Below are positions 1 to 5,381 of a stretch of 5,381 nucleotides of DNA, one piece after another. The DNA is from JBQTIM01 sp052388135 (GTDB lineage: Bacteria > Elusimicrobiota > Elusimicrobia > FEN-1173), in NCBI GenBank assembly GCA_052388135.1, contig JBQTIM010000225.1, forward strand, positions 1 to 5,381. Direction: 5' to 3'. The stretch's first letter is position 1; each line of letters starts with the position of its first letter. Under the pieces are notes generated by a model, which was not told where the DNA came from, did no database searches, and saw nothing but the letters and a program-made list of their open reading frames with translations. The translations under genes were made by a program, and so were the position numbers.

Positions 1-2898
1 GCCTGGCTCGGCAACTTGGGATATGTGCCGCACACACAAGGGCTCATGTCCGGCTTATTGATCGGGATGACCGCTTTCGCCGCTTATCGAGTGATCCATA
101 TCGTCATCTCGGAAATAGACACTCCTCTGGGCCACTACGACGCGGCCACGGGCCGTATTTACTATTACACGAATTTCTTTTTCCTAAAAACATTCGCCCG
201 CAGCCAGGAATGGAGCCACTGGCTGGTGGACCACCTGACCGGCCGACTTGTTTTCGCGGCCGTCGCGAAAAAACGCGCCGCCGCCCCATCCAACCGCATC
301 TGGAGGGCCGCCGACGCATTCTTCAACCACGGCGTCACCGAGCTCATCGCCAACATGTTCCTGGACGCTCTCCTGTTTCCCTTCGCCTTGATCCGGACGA
401 TCGCGGAGCGCCTATCCAATCCTTCCACTTCGCAACGGGGAAATGCCTTCCTTTTCGCCACGGACAAAGAAGCTCTGGAACAAACAGCGAGGGATTTTCA
501 ATCTAAAATTAAAGCCCGATTAAACGGCGAGGACAGTTCCTTGGCGCTTTTGAACACATACGCCGTCCAGCCCAACGGAAGGGAACAAGGGAAATTCATC
601 ACAGTGGACTTCGGCGGAACCAACCTCAGGGTCCACCTCGTGGAACTGGACGGGCAAGGCGGCCACACAAAAATCGCCTCCTCGGAATATAAATTCACGA
701 AGAAAGAAATCGCCTACGCGAAAGGCGAAAACAGGGACCAAGCCCTCTTCGACCGCATTGCCGGACAAATCCAAGCCCTGGTTGAACAGGACCGGGCCCG
801 GACCGGGAGAGCGGACGAAACGTACGCCGTGGGATTTATTTTCTCCTACCCCGCAGACCTGACAGACATCCGCACCGCCACGATCCGGGAAGACGCCGTG
901 GGCGTCAAGGGGTTCACGGCCTTCCGGGACGTCGTCGGCCGGAACATAGTGGATCTCTTGGGGGAGGCTTTAAAACTCCGCGGTGTCTCCAACGTGGGGG
1001 TCGCGGCCGTGGCCAACGATACGGTAGGGGTGCAAGCCGTGGTCACCTATCAGGAGCTGGGCCAAGGGCGCGGCGTCCCGGCGGATATCGGCCTCATCGT
1101 GGCCAACGGCTACAACGAAGCCGCGGACCTGGGACCCGATGGCCTGAGGAATTTTGAATCCGGCGCCTATGTCCCGCTCGAAGAATACAGAACAGACCTC
1201 GACCGGCGCCTGGACGAACAATCCGAAAACCCCGGCGAGCATCTCTTCGAGAAAATGGTCTCGGGCAAATACCTCGGCGAACTCGTCCGCCTGGCCATCC
1301 AGGATCGCCATCTCGAAACCGGTGAGTTCCATTGGAACCGAAGCCGCCGTTGGCGCCGGACCGCCGGAAAGCCCTACGGATTCCCGTTGGAATTTCTGTC
1401 GAGGCTGGCCTCCAGCCAAACCGATGAATTACTGGCCGAACTGGGCGTCAGAACCTACGCCTCGCCAAGAGAAAAACTCCTCTTGGAAAGCATCGCCCGC
1501 CAAGCGGTTGAACGTTCCGCGCGCTTGGTGGCCGCCAGCCTGGTGGCGACTTTCCGCCAAATCGAAGGCCGCGAAGATATTCAGGACTCTCATCTTGTGG
1601 CCGCCGACGGCAGCTTGTTCCTTTACCCCGGCTATGAAAATATGATCAGGAGAGCCATGGCCGAGCTCATCGGGAACGAGTCCGCCGCCCGAATTCGGAT
1701 AAGCCGCACGAAAGACGGCACGGCCGTCGGCGGCGCGGTCATCGCCGCGGCCGCGCAACCGGCCCCCATCGTCCATCCCGGACGATCGTTGCAGGGCTAC
1801 AACCATCTGGTGCCGCCGGTCCAAAACCATTTGCAATTTCCGCACGCCACAGTCACTCCGACGGACAGGGAACAAGCCGCTCTTTTCCCGGCCCTCTGGG
1901 CGGATGGGGCGCAAGGTTTATCCGAAACGCCGGAAGAAGGATCGCGGGCGTCTTCCGCCGAGGCAATGCGGAACCGACTCGCGAGGATGACGGACCGGGA
2001 AATTGGCCGTCTTCTCTGGCACCAGCCTCCGCGCGCCCAGGTGACCATGGCGAAGTGGCTGAACGAACCCGAAAACGCAGGCCGCAAGGAATCTGTTCTG
2101 GAAGCCGCCGCGGCCGAAGCCGCGCGCTCCCACGCCGGGTGGGTGAACAGAAATAACGAGACCATGGAAGGATCTCCTGAAATCATCCAGGAAGCCCTGG
2201 CCGTCATCGTTTCGCTGTCTTCGGACCTCGGCATGTCCGACGACGTCGAGTTCTTGGCCCGTTTGGCCCACATCTATAACCTGGAACGTACCGTCCAGCA
2301 GGCCGCCTTAAAACGGAATTCCATCGGCCAACCGCCCTCCGCCGATCCGGAAAACAAGACGACCGTTCGCAGCTTTTATGTGCCCCTACAGCGGGAGACG
2401 TTGGCCCACCTGACAGTCCCGCCCACCCACCAAGGCACAGTGGACAGGCTGGCGGAGGCTGTTAAAGCGATCCATAGTGATGCCACATTATCCGATCAAG
2501 AAAAATGGGCGGCCGCGGGAAATCTTGTGGTTTTTTCGGCGTACCCCAATATCGGCCCCACACAGTTTGCGGTATATTTGAAGAGCCAACTCGGGCTCAC
2601 CGATGAATCCCTTCTCGAATTGGCCGGAAACATCCGATTCTTTACGCCCCGGGAACACGCAGGTTTGGTCGGCGAAGACGGCCGGGCCGATGTGGGAGTC
2701 TTGGCCAGCCTTTTGGGCGGAGAGGCTTGGTTTGACAGCATCTCCCTTTCCGTCATAACGGCCAGCTATGACGACCTGAACCTGGAGGCCGTGCGGGAGC
2801 ACGTCCGCCTCTTCATCGTCAACGCCCTGGGCAAGGTCGTCCCTATGGATATACGAAAATCCATAGAAGCGGACCTTTACGTGCTCATCCAGGCCTAA
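1..2898 (+). CDS. Large multidomain protein with eukaryotic-type hexokinase domain (5' end missing)
   Basis: The frame is open from base 1, so the gene very probably starts upstream; TTG at 16 and ATG at 46 are possible but unsupported starts. Residues below count from the TTG. Residues 10-32 are strongly hydrophobic and look like a membrane segment; 108-127 are moderately hydrophobic. Residues about 150-580 form a full hexokinase domain: phosphate-1 motif DFGGTNLRV (198-206), sugar-binding GFIFSYP (273-279), catalytic NDT with D335, NFESG (379-383), FEKMVSGKYLGELVRL (411-426), DGSLFLYPG (531-539) and DGTAVGGAVIAA (567-578). Known hexokinases of this family phosphorylate hexoses with ATP, so a cytoplasmic kinase domain is expected. 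Residues 590-960 follow a Ser/Glu-rich linker and match no family I recognise. The ATP loop reads ANG instead of GTG (363-365), and a usual sugar-site Thr is V297. The hexokinase fold is near certain; activity, substrate and the roles of both flanking regions are not known. Confidence 0.9.
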   Translation, partial: AWLGNLGYVPHTQGLMSGLLIGMTAFAAYRVIHIVISEIDTPLGHYDAATGRIYYYTNFFFLKTFARSQEWSHWLVDHLTGRLVFAAVAKKRAAAPSNRIWRAADAFFNHGVTELIANMFLDALLFPFALIRTIAERLSNPSTSQRGNAFLFATDKEALEQTARDFQSKIKARLNGEDSSLALLNTYAVQPNGREQGKFITVDFGGTNLRVHLVELDGQGGHTKIASSEYKFTKKEIAYAKGENRDQALFDRIAGQIQALVEQDRARTGRADETYAVGFIFSYPADLTDIRTATIREDAVGVKGFTAFRDVVGRNIVDLLGEALKLRGVSNVGVAAVANDTVGVQAVVTYQELGQGRGVPADIGLIVANGYNEAADLGPDGLRNFESGAYVPLEEYRTDLDRRLDEQSENPGEHLFEKMVSGKYLGELVRLAIQDRHLETGEFHWNRSRRWRRTAGKPYGFPLEFLSRLASSQTDELLAELGVRTYASPREKLLLESIARQAVERSARLVAASLVATFRQIEGREDIQDSHLVAADGSLFLYPGYENMIRRAMAELIGNESAARIRISRTKDGTAVGGAVIAAAAQPAPIVHPGRSLQGYNHLVPPVQNHLQFPHATVTPTDREQAALFPALWADGAQGLSETPEEGSRASSAEAMRNRLARMTDREIGRLLWHQPPRAQVTMAKWLNEPENAGRKESVLEAAAAEAARSHAGWVNRNNETMEGSPEIIQEALAVIVSLSSDLGMSDDVEFLARLAHIYNLERTVQQAALKRNSIGQPPSADPENKTTVRSFYVPLQRETLAHLTVPPTHQGTVDRLAEAVKAIHSDATLSDQEKWAAAGNLVVFSAYPNIGPTQFAVYLKSQLGLTDESLLELAGNIRFFTPREHAGLVGEDGRADVGVLASLLGGEAWFDSISLSVITASYDDLNLEAVREHVRLFIVNALGKVVPMDIRKSIEADLYVLIQA

Positions 2899-2921
2899 AG
2901 GAGTTTTCCACCGATTCAAGC

Positions 2922-2953
2922 AAAAAACCCCGCCTTCGCCGGCGGGGTTTTTT
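2922..2953 (+). terminator. Rho-independent terminator after the hexokinase gene
   Basis: A 13-bp perfect stem pairs 2922-2934 (six A then CCCCGCC) with 2941-2953 (GGCGGGG then six T) around the 6-base loop TTCGCC. The GC core followed by a T tract is the classic intrinsic terminator form, 23 bases past the TAA of the upstream gene. The A tract on the other side means the hairpin could also stop transcription from the minus strand. It separates the left gene from the ymdB-ispA-dxs block. Confidence 0.93.
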
Positions 2954-2986
2954 CTTTCCAGGCCGGACGGAGACGCGCGCCGAATT

Positions 2987-2995
2987 TGATATAAT
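2987..2995 (+). promoter_or_regulatory. Extended -10 promoter of the ymdB-ispA-dxs block
   Basis: TGATATAAT contains a consensus sigma-70-type -10 hexamer TATAAT (2990-2995) preceded by TG one base upstream (2987-2988), the extended -10 arrangement. No good -35 box lies 16-18 bases upstream (the region around 2966-2973 reads gacggaga), which fits an extended -10 promoter that needs little -35 contact. Transcription would start near 3001-3003, only about 9-11 bases before the ymdB ATG. The site lies in an otherwise GC-rich 113-bp intergenic gap, just after a terminator. This is a prediction from sequence only. Confidence 0.7.
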
Positions 2996-3000
2996 TCCAC

Positions 3001-3005
3001 GGAAA
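3001..3005 (+). promoter_or_regulatory. Weak ribosome binding site of ymdB
   Basis: GGAAA lies 6 bases before the ATG at 3012 and is the only Shine-Dalgarno-like stretch available. It coincides with the predicted transcription start, so it may be only partly present in the mRNA. Confidence 0.4.
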
Positions 3006-3011
3006 TATCGA

Positions 3012-3818
3012 ATGAAAATTCTATTTATCGGCGACATCATGGGACGGCCGGGGCGGGAGGCCGTTCGTCACTTCGTACCCCGGTTGAAAAACGAAGAAGG
3101 CGTGGAATTCGTGGTGGCCAACGCGGAGAACGCGGCCGGCGGGCGGGGCCTCACGCCCAGCGTGGCTCAGGAGCTCTTCCAGGCCGGGGTCAACGCCGTC
3201 ACCATGGGGAACCACACCTGGGACCGGCCCGAGATCGAGCCGCTCCTGGCCGAGGACCGCGTCCTGCGGCCGGCGAATTACCCGCCCATGCTGTCGGGAC
3301 GGGGCCACGCCGTTTACCACGTCCGGGACGTCGCGCTGGGCGTGCTCCAGCTCATGGGGCGGCACCACATGGCCAACATAGACTGTCCGTTCCGAAAAGC
3401 CGATGAGATTTTGAAGGACCTGAAAGCGGACGTGATTTTGGTGGACATGCACGCCGAGGCCACCAGCGAAAAGCAGGCCATGGGCTGGCACTTGGACGGC
3501 CGCGTGGCCGCCGTGGTGGGGAGCCACACCCACGTGCAGACGGCCGACGAACGCATCCTGCCGGGCGGCACGGCCTACCTGGGGGACACGGGCATGACCG
3601 GCCCCCGCGACGGCATCATCGGCGGCAAGCGCGACGCGTCCATGCGCCGGTTCCTGACGGGCGTTCCCGTGCGCATCGAGGTGGCCGAGGGCGACGCCCA
3701 GTTTTGCGCCTGTCTTTTGGATTTGGACGAGAAGACGGGGAAAGCGCGAAGCATCCGGCGGGTCTTTGAAACTTTGAAGGCGGAAGCCGCGGCGGCTCAC
3801 GGCGGACGAGAGCTCTGA
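3012..3818 (+). CDS. ymdB: YmdB-family metallophosphoesterase (cyclic nucleotide phosphodiesterase)
   Basis: This 268-residue protein matches the usual length of the YmdB family (about 260-270). Characterised members are dinuclear metal enzymes that hydrolyse cyclic nucleotides such as 2',3'- and 3',5'-cAMP; in Bacillus subtilis YmdB influences biofilm and motility decisions. The full family metal and catalytic set is visible: D8 in IGDIMG, E39 and N40 in NAENAAGGRG, N67 and H68 in TMGNHTWD, H147 in VDMHAEATSEK, and H172 and H174 in GSHTHVQTAD. The C-terminal LGDTGMTGPRDGIIG stretch is also typical. There is no signal peptide or membrane segment, so it should be cytoplasmic. The ATG at 3012 begins the first beta strand (MKILFIGD), and no longer start is plausible because the predicted promoter is immediately upstream. 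It leads the ispA-dxs block, with ispA 3 bp after its stop. The family is certain; the in vivo substrate is not. Confidence 0.95.
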   Translation: MKILFIGDIMGRPGREAVRHFVPRLKNEEGVEFVVANAENAAGGRGLTPSVAQELFQAGVNAVTMGNHTWDRPEIEPLLAEDRVLRPANYPPMLSGRGHAVYHVRDVALGVLQLMGRHHMANIDCPFRKADEILKDLKADVILVDMHAEATSEKQAMGWHLDGRVAAVVGSHTHVQTADERILPGGTAYLGDTGMTGPRDGIIGGKRDASMRRFLTGVPVRIEVAEGDAQFCACLLDLDEKTGKARSIRRVFETLKAEAAAAHGGREL

Positions 3819-3821
3819 CCC

Positions 3822-4730
3822 GTGTCGGACCGCCTCGCGGCCTATTTGAAAAAACAGCGCGCCCGCGTGGACGCGGCTTTGGACCGCTTCCTCTTGAAAG
3901 CCGGCGCCCGGCCGCCGCGCATCCACGAAGCCATGCGCTACTCCGTCTTCGCGGGGGGGAAACGCCTGCGGCCGATTTTGTGCCTCGCCGGCGCGGAGCT
4001 TTGCGGCGGTTCCTGGCGCCGGGTCCTGCCCACGGCCTGCGCCCTGGAAATGATCCACACCTATTCCTTGATCCACGACGACCTGCCCGCCATGGACGAC
4101 GATGATTTCCGCCGCGGCCGGCCGACGTGCCACAAGAAGTTCGGGGAAGGCGTGGCCATCCTGGCCGGGGACGCCCTTCTGACGCAGGGTTTTCAGGTCA
4201 TGGCCCAGAACGCCCGCATGCCGGGGGTGAAACCCGAGGCCGTGGTCCGCGCCATGACCATCGTGGCGGACGCCGCCGGCTCCACCGGCATGATCGGCGG
4301 ACAAACCGTGGATTTGGAAATGGCGGGAAAAAACGGCCGCGGGCCCGGCTCCCGCCGCGAAACGCTGGACTACATCCACAGCCGCAAGACCGGCGCCCTC
4401 ATCCGCGCCAGCCTGCGGGCGGGCGGCGTTTTGGCGGGCGGTTCGCCGCCGCAGTTGAGCGCGCTGGACCGTTACGGCGAAAGCATCGGTCTGGCGTTCC
4501 AGATCGCGGACGACATTCTCGACATCGTGGGAGACAAAAAACTGCTGGGCAAGCGCGGCTCCGACCGGGACAACGACAAACTCACTTTTCCGGCGGTCTA
4601 CGGAATGGACAAATCCCGCTCCCTGGCGGAAGAGCAGATCCGCCGGGCCAAGACCGCCGCCGCGGTCTTCGGGCCGCGCGGAAGCGTGCTTTGCGACTTG
4701 GCCGACTACATCATCAACCGAAAAAACTAG
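3822..4730 (+). CDS. ispA: Short-chain polyprenyl diphosphate synthase, probably farnesyl diphosphate synthase
   Basis: This 302-residue enzyme, close to the usual length of about 300, condenses IPP with allylic diphosphates (DMAPP, GPP) to give farnesyl diphosphate, a precursor of undecaprenyl carriers and quinone tails. All family elements are present: GGKRLRP (45-51) for IPP binding; the first aspartate-rich motif DDLPAMDDDD (86-95) with the two-residue insertion of type II bacterial enzymes; RRGRPT (97-102); GGQTVDLE (159-166); KTG (189-191); and the second aspartate-rich motif DDILD (230-234). Tyr81, five residues before the first motif, is an aromatic that generally favours a C15 product over C20, so FPP is more likely than GGPP. 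The start is GTG at 3822, 3 bp after the ymdB stop, with a weak GAGAG site at 3808-3812 inside ymdB; the next Met (M37) would delete the first helix. The tight spacing suggests co-transcription and perhaps translational coupling. Confidence 0.95.
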   Translation: MSDRLAAYLKKQRARVDAALDRFLLKAGARPPRIHEAMRYSVFAGGKRLRPILCLAGAELCGGSWRRVLPTACALEMIHTYSLIHDDLPAMDDDDFRRGRPTCHKKFGEGVAILAGDALLTQGFQVMAQNARMPGVKPEAVVRAMTIVADAAGSTGMIGGQTVDLEMAGKNGRGPGSRRETLDYIHSRKTGALIRASLRAGGVLAGGSPPQLSALDRYGESIGLAFQIADDILDIVGDKKLLGKRGSDRDNDKLTFPAVYGMDKSRSLAEEQIRRAKTAAAVFGPRGSVLCDLADYIINRKN

Positions 4731-4733
4731 GAG
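4729..4733 (+). promoter_or_regulatory. Ribosome binding site of dxs, overlapping the ispA stop
   Basis: AGGAG lies 5 bases before the ATG at 4739 and shares bases with the TAG stop of ispA (4728-4730). It is the best Shine-Dalgarno match in the right block, fixes the dxs start, and suggests that ribosomes ending ispA translation help initiate dxs. Confidence 0.8.
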
Positions 4734-4738
4734 ATCCC

Positions 4739-5381
4739 ATGGGCGTTTTGGATATGATCGATAAACCGCAGGATTTGCGGAACATCAAAAAGGACCTGCT
4801 CCCCGTCCTGGCCAGCGAAGTCCGCCAGAAAATTTTGGACGTCACGTCCCAGGTGGGCGGCCATCTGGGCGCCGGCCTGGGCACGGTGGAGCTGGCCATC
4901 GCCCTGCACTACTGCTACGACTCGCCCAAGGACAAAATCGTCTGGGACACGGGCCACCAGGCCTACCCGCACAAACTCCTCACGGGCCGGCGCGACCGCT
5001 TCCACACCCTGCGGCAGTACGGCGGCATCTCCGGCTTCCTCACGCGGACGGAATCCGAGCACGACCATTTCGGCGCCGGGCACGCCTCCACGGCGGTTTC
5101 CGCCGCCCTCGGCTTCGCGGCGGCCCGCGACGTGAAGAAAGAGGACCACAAGGTCGTCGCCGTGGTCAACGACGGCTCGCTCACGGGCGGCATGGCGTTT
5201 GAAGCCCTGCAGAACGCCGGACACCTGGGCACCGACCTGCTGGTCGTCATCAACGACAACCAAATGTTCATCTCCCACCGCGTGGGCGCCGTGGGCGCTT
5301 TCCTGGCCAAGCTCCTCACCCTGGGCGCCGTGACGCAAATGGAAAAGCGCATCCGAAAATTCCTGACGCGGCTCCACTTCT
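4739..5381 (+). CDS. dxs: 1-deoxy-D-xylulose-5-phosphate synthase, N-terminal third (cut by window edge)
   Basis: The 214 visible residues are the first third of a family usually about 620-640 long; the frame is open to the right edge. Dxs joins pyruvate and glyceraldehyde 3-phosphate using thiamine diphosphate and Mg2+, the first step of the MEP pathway, in the cytoplasm. Diagnostic motifs are GGHLGAGLGTVELAIALHY (40-58), WDTGHQAYPHK (69-79), LTGRRDRF (81-88), GGISGF (95-100), FGAGHAST (111-118) and LTGGMAFEALQNAG (148-161). The thiamine-binding motif begins NDG (144-146) where the family has GDG; the metal-binding Asp (D145) and the distal NDN (172-174) are kept. The following stretch reads NDNQMFIS where NDNEMSIS is usual. 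The start is fixed by AGGAG 5 bases upstream, and the gap to ispA is 8 bp. The pairing with ispA supports an isoprenoid operon. The family is very likely; whether the substitutions alter activity cannot be judged from this fragment. Confidence 0.93.
   Translation, partial: MGVLDMIDKPQDLRNIKKDLLPVLASEVRQKILDVTSQVGGHLGAGLGTVELAIALHYCYDSPKDKIVWDTGHQAYPHKLLTGRRDRFHTLRQYGGISGFLTRTESEHDHFGAGHASTAVSAALGFAAARDVKKEDHKVVAVVNDGSLTGGMAFEALQNAGHLGTDLLVVINDNQMFISHRVGAVGAFLAKLLTLGAVTQMEKRIRKFLTRLHF

Noticed and set aside
16..18. TTG as the true start of the large left gene.
   Set aside because: The frame stays open through base 1 with no stop, no ribosome binding site is visible in the 15 bases before it, and the product would begin right at a hydrophobic segment. 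A start beyond the left edge is more likely.
1154..1645. A 163-codon plus-strand frame inside the hexokinase domain, considered as a sign of a frameshift.
   Set aside because: The main frame carries the hexokinase motifs unbroken on both sides and through this stretch, so no frameshift is needed; the alternate frame has no recognisable content.
2101..2130. Repeated gccg-type runs (GCCGCCGCGGCCGAAGCCGCGC) considered as a hairpin or regulatory repeat.
   Set aside because: They encode an Ala/Glu-rich helix (about residues 696-704) and are explained by Ala codons in GC-rich DNA.
2488..3000. A 170-codon minus-strand open frame running from the intergenic gap into the left gene.
   Set aside because: It would have to be transcribed through the strong hairpin at 2922-2953, overlaps the end of a well-supported gene, and shows no motif.
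3021..4379. A 452-codon open frame on the minus strand across ymdB and ispA.
   Set aside because: It lies opposite two genes whose products carry complete family motifs. Its product is a Gly/Ala/His/Val/Arg-rich low-complexity sequence typical of the antisense of GC-rich coding DNA, with no recognisable domain.
4727..5377. A 216-codon minus-strand open frame opposite dxs.
   Set aside because: The plus strand encodes unmistakable Dxs motifs over the same bases; the minus-strand product is low-complexity and has no family signature.

Overview
The window holds four protein genes, all on the + strand, in two blocks. They are separated by a strong intrinsic terminator followed by a promoter. It looks like chromosomal DNA from a GC-rich bacterium that makes isoprenoids by the MEP (non-mevalonate) pathway. 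A eukaryotic-type hexokinase is uncommon in bacteria. Together with a YmdB-type phosphoesterase it suggests a deep-branching phylum such as Elusimicrobiota or Omnitrophota, but that is a low-confidence inference. I see no mobile elements, CRISPR arrays, tRNAs, rRNAs or sizeable repeats.

Left block (1-2898): the 3' part of one very large gene that enters from beyond the left edge. Its product has a hydrophobic, probably membrane-associated N-terminal part, then a complete eukaryotic-type hexokinase domain, then about 370 residues that I cannot assign to any family. This is the most unusual object in the window. The block ends in a near-perfect hairpin terminator at 2922-2953.

Right block (about 2987-5381): an extended -10 promoter with a very short predicted leader drives a compact gene set. 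First is ymdB (cyclic-nucleotide phosphodiesterase family). Next, 3 bp downstream, is ispA (short-chain polyprenyl diphosphate synthase, probably farnesyl diphosphate synthase). Last, 8 bp further on, is dxs (1-deoxy-D-xylulose-5-phosphate synthase), cut off by the right edge. Dxs makes the first intermediate of the MEP pathway, and IspA condenses its end products IPP and DMAPP into longer prenyl diphosphates. So one transcript would carry the entry step and the first elongation step of isoprenoid synthesis, led by a putative signalling or RNA-related phosphoesterase.

Sampled stretches of the left gene are clearly less GC-rich than the right block. The Dxs fragment carries an Asn in place of the first Gly of the thiamine-diphosphate GDG motif, and the hexokinase has changes at normally conserved ATP-loop and sugar-site positions. 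These merit a check, but neither protein looks broken.
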